Of a DNA stretch of 58,794 nucleotides, positions 25,641 through 35,891 are shown one piece after another (within the stretch, counting starts at the first letter, position 1; every line of letters starts with the position of its first letter). The translations under genes were made by a program, and so were the position numbers. Below the pieces are notes generated by a model. It was not told the origin of the DNA. It did not search any database and saw nothing but the letters and a program-made list of their open reading frames with translations. The DNA comes from Niabella drilacis. Its GTDB lineage: Bacteria > Bacteroidota > Bacteroidia > Chitinophagales > Chitinophagaceae. Location of the stretch: the NCBI RefSeq assembly GCF_900101395.1, contig NZ_FMZO01000025.1, positions 1 through 58,794 of the forward strand. The letters run 5' to 3'.

Positions 25641-26390
25641 GTGTTAAAGAAAGAACGACAAGCATATATTTTACACCGGCTGGATCTGCACAATAAGGTA
25701 TTAAGTGCCAAGCTTTGTGTGGATATGAATGTATCTGAGGATACCGTTCGGAGGGACCTGCAGGAGCTTGCGGAGGCCGGCCGGCTGATCAAAGTACATG
25801 GCGGGGCGTTATCGCTGGCGTTTAATGAGGTACATTTTAGCAGCAGCCCGGTATACTCGCAAACCCAGAAAGCGGTGATTGCGCAAAAAGTGATCGGGCT
25901 GATCAGGGAAAATATGTATGTGCTCACGAGCGGGGGAACTACGATCATTGAGATGGCCAAGCGGCTGCCTCCCCAATTGCGGGCCACTTTTATTACCGGA
26001 AGCATCCCGGCGGTGAATGCCTACATCGCGCACCCCAATATCAATGTAGTGGTAGTGGGCGATAAAGTGAACAAGGAGTCCAAGATCACGGTTGGGGCCA
26101 GTGCTATTGCAAAGATCCGGGAAGTAAATGCCGATCTGTGTATCCTGGGTACCAATGCCATCGACCTGCGCCGGGGGATCACAGACAGCGACTGGGAGGT
26201 GGTGGAACTAAAAAAAGCGATGATAGCGACCTCTGCGAAGACTGTATGTTTGACCATCGCAGAAAAACTGAACTCTTTTGAGGCGCTGCAGGTATGCGAA
26301 CTGAAACAGATCGACTACCTGGTTACGGAGCTGGATCCAACGGATCGATTACTGCTGCCCTATATAGAGGCAGGGGTAACTGTTTTGTAA
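25641..26390 (+). CDS. DeoR-family transcriptional regulator
   Basis: 249 residues from GTG 25641, giving the usual DeoR start (VLKKERQAYILHRLDLHNKV). The N-terminal winged helix has the recognition segment LCVDMNVSEDTVRRDLQELA; the C-terminal DeoR sensor domain has TSGGTTIIEMAKRLP and ILGTNAIDLRRGITDSDWEV, typical of sugar-phosphate-sensing repressors. An ATG at 25530 would add 37 Phe-rich residues without family support. A near -7 box TATCTTTA lies at 25616-25623. SusC starts 23 bp downstream, so the regulator probably heads and controls the SusC/D operon. Confidence 0.88.
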   Translation: MLKKERQAYILHRLDLHNKVLSAKLCVDMNVSEDTVRRDLQELAEAGRLIKVHGGALSLAFNEVHFSSSPVYSQTQKAVIAQKVIGLIRENMYVLTSGGTTIIEMAKRLPPQLRATFITGSIPAVNAYIAHPNINVVVVGDKVNKESKITVGASAIAKIREVNADLCILGTNAIDLRRGITDSDWEVVELKKAMIATSAKTVCLTIAEKLNSFEALQVCELKQIDYLVTELDPTDRLLLPYIEAGVTVL

Positions 26391-26413
26391 TTATTAATAT
26401 TAAATATGAGAAA

Positions 26414-29400
26414 ATGAGAAAACCAACTCAATTAGTTCTCTTGTGGGCGGTTTTATTGGCTTTGCTGCCATTGTGGACCAATGCGCAAAACAAAACGATA
26501 ACGGGTTTTGTATATGATGAAGGGCATAACCCTTTACAAGGCGTTACCGTTACTATTGATGGAACTGCAAAAGCGACCAGTACTGCAAAGGATGGATCCT
26601 TTACCATAGCCGGTGAAGGGGCTTTTACACTGATTTTTACCCATGTCGGGTATACAACGCAAACAGCCCGCGCGGAAGGTAAAACCCAACTTGAAGTGAT
26701 CCTGCTGGCGGATAAAGGATCACTGGATGAGGTAGTGGTTACAACCGAATTCGGGATGAAGCGTATCGGCCGGGCGGTCGGATCTTCGGTTCAGGTAATA
26801 GATGGCAAAACTATTGCGGAATCGGGCAGGGATAATTTCATTTCTGCTTTACAGGGCCGCGTGCCGGGATTGAATGTAACGTCAACCAGCGGATTACCCG
26901 GCGCGTCTACAACAGTAGTGCTCCGCAATCTCACTTCTATCTCCGGTAATAATCAGCCTTTATATGTAGTGGATGGTATCCCTATGAATAATTCTACGTT
27001 TGATCCGCTTAAAATGGGACAAACCACCGAACTTTTGTCGGTTCGGAATATGGACTATTCTTCCAGGGGCAATGATTTTAATCCTGAGGATATTGAATCA
27101 ATCAGTGTATTAAAGGGCGCTGCGGCGGCTGCATTATATGGTTCTGATGCATCAAATGGCGCCATCATCATTACCACAAAAAAGGGACGTGCCGGTAAAG
27201 GCCGTGTAACCTATGATAATGCATTTCGCTGGGACCATGCTTACGGATATCCTGATATGCAAACAAAATATGCAGAGGGCGCCTACGGGACCACCAATTA
27301 TTATTATACCTCCCGTTATGGCGGTCTGTATCCCAGCGGCACGCAATTGTATGATAATGTTGCCGCGATCCTGCAAACCGGTTTCTCGCAAAGACACAGT
27401 GTATCTGTTGAAGCGGGATCCGAAAAGGCAACGTTGCGGGGGAGTTTTTCTTACCTGGACGGGCAGGGGGTTGTTAAAAATACCGATTATGGCAGGATGA
27501 ACCTTAGTCTGGCCGGTAAAGCAGATATTACCAGCTGGCTGAAGTTTGAAAGCTCTATGCAGTATGCGCATTCAACCAACGATAAAGCACTGCTGGGTAC
27601 GGACGGCCCGCTGGCAAGAGCCATGCTTTGGCCTATTGTGGATAATATGGCCAACTATCTCACACCAGATGGTACGCATATGCGTTTACCAGACTACTAT
27701 ACAGACCTGGATATGCTGAACCCTCTTTTTGCGATGAACAGAAATAAAAATTTCGATAAATCGGATCGTTTTATCACCAACGTGGCGTTTACAGCTGTTC
27801 CTGTTAAGAATACGTTTTTGAGGGCCCAGGTAGGATGGGATGTGGGTATGCAAACCTATGTATCATCCAGGCACCCGTATTATTCGACCAACAATGCGGG
27901 AACAGGTACCTACAGCCTGGTGCATTCTAATTTTTCTGATCCCACATTGAATGTATTGGCAGGGTATAATAATAAGTTTTTTAATGATAAGTTTTCTTTC
28001 TCTGGCCAGGTAGGTTATCACCAGCTTGAGAATGGTGTTACCATGCAATCCACGATCGGGTCAAAGTTTATCATTCCCGATTTTCAATCAATCAACAATA
28101 CGGATCCGGCAACGGTCACTTCTTCACAAAGCAATACCAAGCGAAGGATACAGGCGTTTTCCGGCCAGTTTGAGTTCGGGTATAACAACATGGCCTTTAT
28201 TACAGCCAGGGGGCGCAATGACTGGTCCTCTACATTACCACTGGATAATAACCGGTATTTTTACCCGGCAATAGAAGGCTCGTTGATCCTGTCTGAACTG
28301 CGTTTTCTAAAAGGCAATAAGATCGTTAATTTCATAAAACTCAGGGGATCCATTGCCCGTGTAGGTAAAGATGCACCACCCTTGTCCATAGATCCCCAAT
28401 TACAGCCTACCTATATGACCGGCGGCGGGTTTAAATATGGCTTTACCGGGCCTAATCCAAAGTTAAAACCGGAGATGACCACAGCACGGGAGATCGGGTT
28501 TGATACCCGCCTGTTCGATAACCGGGTAAATACTTATTTTTCCTATTTTACCACTCAGAATGCAGATCAGATTGTAAAAGGATTCCGTTTGAGTTATGCC
28601 ACTGGTTTTGTGCTGAACACGATGAACGTGGGATCTTTTAAAACATGGGGCTGGGAAGCGCATGTTGACGGGGATGTGATCCGGAATAAAGCAGGGCTTA
28701 CATGGAATGTAGGCATTAATGCATCACATGGCGGCTCAAAAGTCGTTTATCTTCCTGATAATGTAAGTGAGTATTATAATCCGTATACCTGGAGCTCTGG
28801 TAATATCCGGAATGGGATTATGGTTGGCAACCCTATTACTACGGTAACTGGTCGTGCTTATATGCGTAATAACAAGGGGCAGGTACTCATCGATCCAACC
28901 ACGGGTATACCCGTAACCAGTGATATATGGAGCGTTATTGGAGATCGCGAGCCCAAGCTTCGGTTTGGCTTGGTAAGCAGTCTGACTTATAAAGGCTTCC
29001 GGTTGTCTGGTTTGTTTGCCGGCAGGTATAAGGCCACCGTTATTAATGGAACCAAGCGTATTATGATGACAAATGGTACAAGTTGGGAATCGGTGGATTT
29101 GCGTGAAAGAGGCCCCGTGGTATTCGATGGTGTTCTGAAAAATGGAAAAGAAAACTCAGATAACCCCACCGTTAATAATATTGCTGTTGACTATCACTTG
29201 TATGGAAGCGGCATATTTGCGGGAGGAGATGAAAACTGGCTGGAGAAAAATGTGAACTACTTGCGCCTGCAGGAGTTGCGGATGTCTTATTCGCTGCCGC
29301 AGCGATTATTGGCGGGCAGCAAGTTTATCTCCAATATTGATGTTTACATGGTTGGGAATGATTTGTTCACTTTTACCAATTATTCAGGCATTGATGCCGT

Positions 29401-29512
29401 GGGTAATAATGTTTCGGCAGCAGCCGGAGGCACGGGAGGAGAGGGGATTGATGTATGGTCGTTACCCAATCCGCGCGCAATTACTGTGGGGCTTAGTATT
29501 TCACTCCGTTAA
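26414..29512 (+). CDS. SusC/RagA-family TonB-dependent receptor
   Basis: 1032 residues. Signal peptide (LVLLWAVLLALLPLWTNAQ), a CarboxypepD-reg-like domain (ITGFVYDEGHNPLQGVTVTI ... LEVILLADKGSLDEVVVT), the plug domain with ALQGRVPGLNV, PLYVVDGIPMN and VLKGAAAAALYGSDASNGAI, and a beta barrel ending in VGLSISLR. Forms the outer-membrane channel beneath the SusD lipoprotein and imports a bulky nutrient with TonB energy. ATG 26414 is chosen for the signal peptide. No glycoside hydrolase or peptidase lies nearby, so the substrate is open. Confidence 0.95.
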   Translation: MRKPTQLVLLWAVLLALLPLWTNAQNKTITGFVYDEGHNPLQGVTVTIDGTAKATSTAKDGSFTIAGEGAFTLIFTHVGYTTQTARAEGKTQLEVILLADKGSLDEVVVTTEFGMKRIGRAVGSSVQVIDGKTIAESGRDNFISALQGRVPGLNVTSTSGLPGASTTVVLRNLTSISGNNQPLYVVDGIPMNNSTFDPLKMGQTTELLSVRNMDYSSRGNDFNPEDIESISVLKGAAAAALYGSDASNGAIIITTKKGRAGKGRVTYDNAFRWDHAYGYPDMQTKYAEGAYGTTNYYYTSRYGGLYPSGTQLYDNVAAILQTGFSQRHSVSVEAGSEKATLRGSFSYLDGQGVVKNTDYGRMNLSLAGKADITSWLKFESSMQYAHSTNDKALLGTDGPLARAMLWPIVDNMANYLTPDGTHMRLPDYYTDLDMLNPLFAMNRNKNFDKSDRFITNVAFTAVPVKNTFLRAQVGWDVGMQTYVSSRHPYYSTNNAGTGTYSLVHSNFSDPTLNVLAGYNNKFFNDKFSFSGQVGYHQLENGVTMQSTIGSKFIIPDFQSINNTDPATVTSSQSNTKRRIQAFSGQFEFGYNNMAFITARGRNDWSSTLPLDNNRYFYPAIEGSLILSELRFLKGNKIVNFIKLRGSIARVGKDAPPLSIDPQLQPTYMTGGGFKYGFTGPNPKLKPEMTTAREIGFDTRLFDNRVNTYFSYFTTQNADQIVKGFRLSYATGFVLNTMNVGSFKTWGWEAHVDGDVIRNKAGLTWNVGINASHGGSKVVYLPDNVSEYYNPYTWSSGNIRNGIMVGNPITTVTGRAYMRNNKGQVLIDPTTGIPVTSDIWSVIGDREPKLRFGLVSSLTYKGFRLSGLFAGRYKATVINGTKRIMMTNGTSWESVDLRERGPVVFDGVLKNGKENSDNPTVNNIAVDYHLYGSGIFAGGDENWLEKNVNYLRLQELRMSYSLPQRLLAGSKFISNIDVYMVGNDLFTFTNYSGIDAVGNNVSAAAGGTGGEGIDVWSLPNPRAITVGLSISLR

Positions 29513-29522
29513 AAATTAAATT

Positions 29523-31394
29523 ATGAAAAAGACGATATTGTTTTTTATAGTGGTGGTTGCTTTTTCTTTAACCGGATGCAAAAAGTACCTGGATGTAAAT
29601 AAGAATATAGACGCACCGGATCACGTGGATGGATACCTGTACCTTGCGGGTATACAGCAGCAATATGAAGGCATTTACTGGGACACGAGGGCCATTGGTG
29701 CATTAACCCAAATGATGGGTACCAATAGCTCCACATATAGCACCTACGCGCTGAATTCGTATATACCGGGCAATGATGCAGCCGGGGAGACCTGGCGTAT
29801 GGTATATTGGAACCAGGGAATGAACCTGGAGAACCTGATCAATCAGTCGTTAGCGGCAGAAGACTGGACGCTGGCAGGAATTGGATATGCAATTAAGGCC
29901 TTTTCCTGGGACCTGATGGCAAAAGTGAATGTGGATGCTCCAATGAAGGAAGCCTTTGTTCCTGGGGTGTTAACACACAATTATGACTACGAAAAAGACA
30001 TCTATGCACAGGTACGGGCATGGGCTTATAAAGCCATTGAATTACTGGAAAAAACCGATGATCATATTTACGGAACTAAAATAACAGCAAACGATTACAT
30101 CTTTGGCGGGGATAAAAGCAAATGGATCAAATTTGCTTATGCAGTTATCGTACGTAACCTTTCATCACTTTCTAATAAGACCGATTTTTCATCATCTTAC
30201 GCACAGGAGCTGATTACTGCGGCCGGCAAGTCTTTTCAAAACCCGGATGATGACGCTACGCTAAAGATAGCGGGAGGATCACAGTCTGCTCCCTATTCAG
30301 ATTACAATAATTTCTGGGGAACGGCCAATGCTAATCTTAGTTACACTTATTTTCAGCATGAATATGCGGTACAGTTATTTACCGGTACCGTTCCTGAATA
30401 TGATGAGTCTACAGGAGAAAAAGTGCGCGGGGTGGAAGGGAATACCTATTACCCCTATAAGCTGGCTGCTGATCAGATTGTTACAGATACGCTTAAGAAC
30501 AGCATGGGCCACTATGACCCCAGGGTGGCTGTTAAACTGGGAACAACAAGCAACCCCACTTTCCTCAATCAGGATAACGCAGATAGCGTAAAGGCTTACA
30601 GATATTATGGAGGAACATTTACCAGTACTGCAGGGCCCATCGGAACAGCACCTTCCTACTATGGAAGGAACGCCGCTTCCTTATATAGCGGTACCGTTCA
30701 TGATGGAATTGGCCGGTGGATTTACCGTGATGATGCGCCCTATATTTTAACAACGTATGCCGAAATTCAGTTTTGCCTGGCAGAAGCTTACTGGAAATTA
30801 GGAAAAAAGGCAGAAGCTTTTGCTGCGTTTAAAGAGGGGGTGAAAGCGGATATGGTAACCACCGGGAGATATATTTATCCAGGTAAGGCGGGGAGCGCTA
30901 CGGGCGGAGATAAGATTAGTAAAAGTTTGTTTGCCTCTCTTGCAGACCAATATGTTTCAGGTCCGTTTGTCAATGGCCTGGCCAATTTTACGCTGTCTCA
31001 TATTATGATCCAGAAATGGATTGCACTTTACCCCTGGGGTGCTCCGGAAGCGTGGGTCGATTTGCGCAAATACAATTATGATATAAAGTACAGCGGCGAT
31101 TATCCCAAGAGTGGAAATGGCTGGACTGCTACAATGGTTGATCAAAAATGGGATTCTGATCCGCAGAAAGTGTATAAAGGATTCTATTTAATGCCGGCAC
31201 AGGTTCAGGGAAGAAAGGGAAGTTATGACATTAAAAACCAGGGTGCGCCTTGTTACCGCCTTCGTCCGCGTTATAACTCGGAGTATATGTGGAATAAAGG
31301 TTCCCTGAGCGCACTAAAACCAATACCCGGTACTGCAGATAATTATCAGACTTCTATTCCCTGGTTCGCTTATCCGGGAGAACTGCCCAATTGA
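29523..31394 (+). CDS. SusD-like nutrient-binding lipoprotein
   Basis: 623 residues. Lipobox SLTGC (Cys19) followed by KKYLDVNKN, the standard SusD/RagB opening. Helical TPR-like parts include IGYAIKAFSWDLMAKVN and AEIQFCLAEAYWKLGKKAEAF; the C-terminal IMIQKWIALYPWGAPEAWVDLRKYNY and the overall order fit the SusD-like_2 branch. Surface-exposed lid of the SusC channel that binds the substrate. Starts 10 bp after SusC; same operon. Confidence 0.93.
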   Translation: MKKTILFFIVVVAFSLTGCKKYLDVNKNIDAPDHVDGYLYLAGIQQQYEGIYWDTRAIGALTQMMGTNSSTYSTYALNSYIPGNDAAGETWRMVYWNQGMNLENLINQSLAAEDWTLAGIGYAIKAFSWDLMAKVNVDAPMKEAFVPGVLTHNYDYEKDIYAQVRAWAYKAIELLEKTDDHIYGTKITANDYIFGGDKSKWIKFAYAVIVRNLSSLSNKTDFSSSYAQELITAAGKSFQNPDDDATLKIAGGSQSAPYSDYNNFWGTANANLSYTYFQHEYAVQLFTGTVPEYDESTGEKVRGVEGNTYYPYKLAADQIVTDTLKNSMGHYDPRVAVKLGTTSNPTFLNQDNADSVKAYRYYGGTFTSTAGPIGTAPSYYGRNAASLYSGTVHDGIGRWIYRDDAPYILTTYAEIQFCLAEAYWKLGKKAEAFAAFKEGVKADMVTTGRYIYPGKAGSATGGDKISKSLFASLADQYVSGPFVNGLANFTLSHIMIQKWIALYPWGAPEAWVDLRKYNYDIKYSGDYPKSGNGWTATMVDQKWDSDPQKVYKGFYLMPAQVQGRKGSYDIKNQGAPCYRLRPRYNSEYMWNKGSLSALKPIPGTADNYQTSIPWFAYPGELPN

Positions 31395-31431
31395 TCTACT
31401 TACCTAATTGTTTAGTATTAATATTCAGTGT

Positions 31432-32274
31432 ATGAAAAATTTAATAAGACTGTTGTCGTTTATAATGGTTGTGGCGTTAGCTCCGGCATGTGAAAAGCAT
31501 GTGGTGGAGTACAATGCTCAGCCCGTTGCAGAAAATATGGCCGAATTTCAACTCCACTACTTTGTTCCGGTAACCACAGGTGCGGCAAATAATATTTATA
31601 AGGTAGAGGTGAACGGGAAAGTTTTTGCCGATTCAACGAACACATTGTCTACCTATAATGCCATTCCAAGTGGTGGTGTGGGCCGTTTTTTTACAGCGAA
31701 TCCGGGCGCAACCGGGCTCAAGCTGTATAAAGGCGGTAATGTGTTGGTGTATGACCAAAACTGTAATTTAAAAAGCGGTAAACAAAATGTATTTGTTTAT
31801 GACTTTAACAAACCGCCTATTGTTTTTGACAACGGCTTCCCATATCCTCTTAACATAACCCAGAATACGGATAGCACTTCCTGGGTGAAGTTTTACAATT
31901 TTTTATATGAAAAGGCGGATGTAACAACAGATTTGAAACTTCAGTATCAATACCGGGTTATTACCGGAACGGATACTGCATGGATCAATGTAGGTAAACC
32001 AGTCGCTTTTGGAGAAGCTACGGGTTGGGAGCCGGTTAAAGTTATCAAAAGTATCTTTAACTCCTCGGGCTATGCTACCATTTACTACCGGTTGAGGGTT
32101 ATCGGCAGCAACGGTTCCGACCAGGGAAGTTTGAAAGTTCGCAATTCATCCGGGAGTATGGTAGACTATTCAGACTTCTGGACCACTTACATAGGGCGGG
32201 CCTGCCATCATGTATTTGCGGGTATGCGGGCGGCTACTCCTATTTCCTCTGTAAGATTGTTTTATGCCCGGTAA
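31432..32274 (+). CDS. SusC/D-associated lipoprotein of unknown fold
   Basis: 280 residues from ATG 31432. Lipobox LAPAC (Cys20), then beta-rich sequence (YKVEVNGKVFADSTNTLSTY, GLKLYKGGNVLVYDQ, VKFYNFLYEKADVTT) with some DUF4397-like character. Position after SusD is that of SusE/SusF-type surface binding proteins, so a role in holding the same substrate is likely but inferred. The operon ends here, with two hairpins downstream. Confidence 0.75.
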   Translation: MKNLIRLLSFIMVVALAPACEKHVVEYNAQPVAENMAEFQLHYFVPVTTGAANNIYKVEVNGKVFADSTNTLSTYNAIPSGGVGRFFTANPGATGLKLYKGGNVLVYDQNCNLKSGKQNVFVYDFNKPPIVFDNGFPYPLNITQNTDSTSWVKFYNFLYEKADVTTDLKLQYQYRVITGTDTAWINVGKPVAFGEATGWEPVKVIKSIFNSSGYATIYYRLRVIGSNGSDQGSLKVRNSSGSMVDYSDFWTTYIGRACHHVFAGMRAATPISSVRLFYAR

Positions 32275-32287
32275 TTAAAAATATTGT

Positions 32288-32364
32288 CCGGTGAACAGCA
32301 AACACGTTCACCGGCGCTCGTATTAAGAAGAAGCCGTTGCACAACCAGGCAACGGCTTCTTCTT
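32288..32364 (+). terminator. Two consecutive hairpins ending the SusC/D operon
   Basis: First hairpin: CCGGTGAAC (32288-32296) with GTTCACCGG (32306-32314). Second: AAGAAGAAGCCGTTGC (32325-32340) with its perfect 16-bp complement at 32349-32364, loop ACAACCAG. The second resembles a bidirectional terminator, and the SNF2 gene converges on it from the other side. Confidence 0.65.
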
Positions 32365-32518
32365 ATATCATCAATAGTATAAATGCGACAGGTTACAGCG
32401 GTTGCACGGGTTGTTGAAACGATTTTAATATCCGGCAATGAGTGCCCCTCAGATCAGACCATATGTGCCGGGCAAAGCTGCGGAACCCTGAAGGCTTAAA
32501 TAGATTGCAGCCTTTTTC

Positions 32519-35359
32519 CTATCCGAATAACCACTCCACATCTTCCTGCTCCAGGTTTTTAATAAACCCTTCGCCGGTAGCAATGAGGTCTGCAGAAAGT
32601 TTCTTTTTGCGTTCCTGTAACTGCAGGATCTTTTCTTCGATGGAGTCTTTACAGATCATCTTGTATGCAAAAACATTTTTGGTTTGACCGATGCGGTGCG
32701 TGCGGTCAATAGCCTGTTGCTGCACGGCCTCGTTCCACCAGGGGTCAAACAGGAATACATAGTCCGCGGCAGTAAGCGTCAGCCCGGCATTTCCGGCTTT
32801 TAAGCTGATCAGGAAAAGATTTACGTTGTTATCTTTGTTTTGGAAGTCTTCCACCATCTTTGCCCGTTTTGCTGGAGGTGTTTGTCCGTCAAAATGGTAA
32901 TGTGCTATTTGTTTTTGCCCGCAGGTGGCGGCCATCATATCCAGCATCCGCGTGAACTGGGAAAAAACCAGCACTTTATGTTCCGGCAGCAATTGTTCCA
33001 GTTCGGCAAACAGCATATCCAGTTTTACGGATGCGGAAGATTGCGGTTCGGCTTCTTCGACCAGCAGGGGCGTATTGCAAACCTGCCGTAGTTTTAGAAT
33101 GCCATCCAGTACGTTCAGCCTGGCCCGGGCCAGGCCGTTTTCCCGGATACCGGCTAAAACATTGCTTCGGATCTGGTCCTTTAAATTTTCATAGGCCAGC
33201 CGCTGGTCATCACCCATTTCGCACCACAATACCATTTCTGTTTTTTCCGGCAGGTCTGCGGCCACCTGCTCTTTGGTTCTTCTGAGTACAAACGGGGCAA
33301 TTAATTTTTGCAGCGCCTGCTGTTTAGTTTCGTCAGCAAAGCGGTCGATAGGGTCTGCATATTCCCGTTTAAAAAATTCCCTGCTGCCAAAAACACCCGG
33401 CAATACCGTATTGAGCTGGGCATAAAGATCAAATGTATTATTAACAACCGGTGTGCCGCTTAATGCAAAGCAATGGTCTGCGTTGATCTTTCCTACGGCC
33501 TGGGTGATCCGGGCTGCGGGGTTTTTGATGTTATGGCTTTCGTCAATAAAAGCGGTTTTATACGCAATAGCTGTCAGGAGCTCTTCATCGGATCGCAGTG
33601 TTCCATAGCTGGTAATGAATACCTGTATGGAAGCGTCGCTCACAGCAGAGGGATCCCGTTGTGCGCCATGATATACCCTTACAGACAGCCCTGGTGCAAA
33701 TTTTTTCAGTTCCTGCTCCCAGTTATAGATCAGTGAAGCAGGACATACCACCAGGCTTTGTGCGCCGGGGAACTGTTCCTGAACCCTGGTTAGAAAGGAA
33801 ACGGCCTGGAGGGTCTTCCCTAATCCCATATCGTCGGCCAGGCAGCCGCCGGCACCGGCGTCAGCCATCAGGCACATCCATTCGTATCCCTGTTGCTGAT
33901 AGGGTCTTAAAATGGCGTTGACCGTTTTTGGTATGGGATAAACAGGTTTATGTTGTTGCCAGTCGCGCCAGCGCTGCCACCAGTTCTTTTGTTCTGTTTG
34001 AGTGTCCTGTCCGTCGCCCGCCTGCAATGATAGTTGCAGCCACCTCGATACCTTCAATTGCTGTTGATGTACTTTTCCGTGTTTGAGCACTGTTGCGTAT
34101 TGCTGCATCCAGTCGGCACTTAGCAGGCCCAGCGTTCCGTCTTTTAACAGCACAGCGGTTTGCCCTGCCCAAAGTGTTTTTTGCAGTTCGGTTACAGATA
34201 CCTTTTCGTTGCCAAAATGCACCGTGAACCTGTAGGTATAGCATTGCGTATCCTCTTCAACCAGCTCCATTACTGTTTCCGGTAAGAAGGTGGAGAACCG
34301 GAAGTGCTGCAGCATGTCCATCCCGGTGATCTCAATATCGGATACCAGCAGTTTATGATATACTTTTTGAAACCATTGCCGTTTTTGTGCTTCAGCAAAG
34401 GGGAGGTAATAATAGCCGTTGCGCTGTTCCGGAAAGCGGGCATGAAAGGATTCCAGCAGGGTTGTCAGCGCTGACTCTTTCTCCAGGTCCCGTTCAATAA
34501 CAACCGGTGTTCCGTGCGGGTGTATCGTTGTCTGTGCTTCCCAGGCGCCTTCAATAACATAGCCATCATAAGTCCATTGGGGGGTCAGCATCAGGAAGGT
34601 ATTGCTGAGCTCGCTGAGCAGTACACGGGGTACCGGAGCCGTACGGATGGCCCGGTTTTCCTCGGGTATATCCCGTTTTACCGTATATTTTCCTTCCAGC
34701 CGGGAAAGCAGCGTGTCGAGTTGTTCCCGTGTATACGGGGCCATTGCACTTTCTCCCTCCAGCCAGTCGAGGGTCTGGTGATCCGTCAGCGACAGCAGGA
34801 AATATTCCTGTTCTTTTCTCAGGAAGAAGTAGTGGCGTTCAAGATCTTTTACGGCGTGGTCGGTGCCGTTGAGCTCCACCGCGGACTCAATATGGTACCG
34901 GCCACCGGTTTCGGTAACAGTGAACTTCAGAAAAGGCCGGTGGCTGCTGAGGGTGCAGGGGGCTGTTACCCAGCGGTCATGGGCGCCCTTGCTGCTGTAG
35001 TACCACTTCAGCTTGTCGAATTGCGGTTTTAGCTGGCGGAAAAGATCGTAATGATATTTTACCAGCTCCCGTTCCATGAATTCGCGGTAAGGAACAGTGC
35101 CTCCCTGTACTTCGAAGTAGTGTCTTATTGCCGGAAGGGTCCGGGCCATACCACCCTCGCCAAAGGCTTGCAGCACTTTTACCTGATCGGCCGGTAAGAG
35201 GGGCCTGAACAGGCTATTGATGGATTTATTGGAGAGCCCGATGGTTTCAAAAACAGGAGGCTTGCTGCTTTTATCAATGGACAGTATTTGTAAGAGTCCC
35301 TGTTTTTCCCCGGCTTTCCGGGCGGAGATCAGTATTGCGGTAATCTGCTGTTTTGCCAT
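32519..35359 (-). CDS. SNF2-family DEAD/DEAH-box helicase
   Basis: 946 residues. About 480 N-terminal residues form the poorly conserved bacterial SNF2 N-terminal domain. The SNF2 ATPase core then shows ADDMGLGKTLQAVSFL (Walker A, motif I), FIDESHNIKN (DExH, motif II), FALSGTP (motif III), and the second RecA domain with VFSQFTRMLD, ISLKAGNAGLTLTAADYVF and QQAIDRTHRIGQ (motif VI). A DNA-dependent ATPase that remodels protein-DNA or polymerase-DNA complexes; role unknown. No SWIM zinc finger seen. ATG 35359 (MAKQQITAILI) chosen. Confidence 0.92.
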   Translation of the reverse strand: MAKQQITAILISARKAGEKQGLLQILSIDKSSKPPVFETIGLSNKSINSLFRPLLPADQVKVLQAFGEGGMARTLPAIRHYFEVQGGTVPYREFMERELVKYHYDLFRQLKPQFDKLKWYYSSKGAHDRWVTAPCTLSSHRPFLKFTVTETGGRYHIESAVELNGTDHAVKDLERHYFFLRKEQEYFLLSLTDHQTLDWLEGESAMAPYTREQLDTLLSRLEGKYTVKRDIPEENRAIRTAPVPRVLLSELSNTFLMLTPQWTYDGYVIEGAWEAQTTIHPHGTPVVIERDLEKESALTTLLESFHARFPEQRNGYYYLPFAEAQKRQWFQKVYHKLLVSDIEITGMDMLQHFRFSTFLPETVMELVEEDTQCYTYRFTVHFGNEKVSVTELQKTLWAGQTAVLLKDGTLGLLSADWMQQYATVLKHGKVHQQQLKVSRWLQLSLQAGDGQDTQTEQKNWWQRWRDWQQHKPVYPIPKTVNAILRPYQQQGYEWMCLMADAGAGGCLADDMGLGKTLQAVSFLTRVQEQFPGAQSLVVCPASLIYNWEQELKKFAPGLSVRVYHGAQRDPSAVSDASIQVFITSYGTLRSDEELLTAIAYKTAFIDESHNIKNPAARITQAVGKINADHCFALSGTPVVNNTFDLYAQLNTVLPGVFGSREFFKREYADPIDRFADETKQQALQKLIAPFVLRRTKEQVAADLPEKTEMVLWCEMGDDQRLAYENLKDQIRSNVLAGIRENGLARARLNVLDGILKLRQVCNTPLLVEEAEPQSSASVKLDMLFAELEQLLPEHKVLVFSQFTRMLDMMAATCGQKQIAHYHFDGQTPPAKRAKMVEDFQNKDNNVNLFLISLKAGNAGLTLTAADYVFLFDPWWNEAVQQQAIDRTHRIGQTKNVFAYKMICKDSIEEKILQLQERKKKLSADLIATGEGFIKNLEQEDVEWLFG

Positions 35360-35891
35360 GTTGGGTTGCTTTGAAAAAATAGCGCCGCGCAAGATAGGCA
35401 GAATATTTTTTACCAGCTCAGAAGCTTTGTTGACGATGGGTGAAGGTGGTCGAACGGTTAAAGCCGGGCTGCTATGTCCCTGTTGAATGCCCCGTGTTCC
35501 CTTTCCACGGTTCCTCTATTTCCCTGTTCCCACATCTTCAGATTTTCTGCATGCTCCCGCTCAATTGCCTGATTGGCTTGTTTTTGCAATATTGATTGTG
35601 TATACGAGTGCTTCCGTTATAAATCCTGCCTTTTGTGAACGGAGGCCCTGCCTCTTGCTGTTCCCTGTTTGGGTGCATTCCTCATCGGGGCAATATAGTC
35701 CGGCTTGCCGCTACTTAAGTTATAGCGGGTTGTCCTGCCCGCCGCGGATCAGCGTCTATTGACGGATAATGATCGTTGGATGCCGAAACAATCCGGTTGC
35801 TACCGGTACGGCAAGACAAAGTAAAGGCCTGGGAATACAGCCACGGATCTTTTTAAACAGGGGGGCATACTGCCCGGCCCCCCGGCTATCG
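35360..35891. other. 532-bp intergenic region without a recognisable gene
   Basis: Between the SNF2 and GCS2-type genes. The middle contains words of the type TGCCCCGTGTTCCC and TTCCCTGTTCCC. Open frames such as 35487-35762 are proline/cysteine-rich without start signals or family likeness. At 35860-35883 an inverted repeat GGGGGG/CCCCCC follows the stop of the GCS2-type gene and may act as a weak terminator for it. Confidence 0.5.

Noticed and set aside
26406-26417. Three-codon frame just before the SusC start (ATGAGAAAATGA)
   Set aside because: Too short to interpret; arises easily from the A-rich leader.
35487-35762. 91-codon frame between the SNF2 and GCS2-type genes
   Set aside because: No start signal, unusual Pro/Cys/Ser composition, no family likeness.
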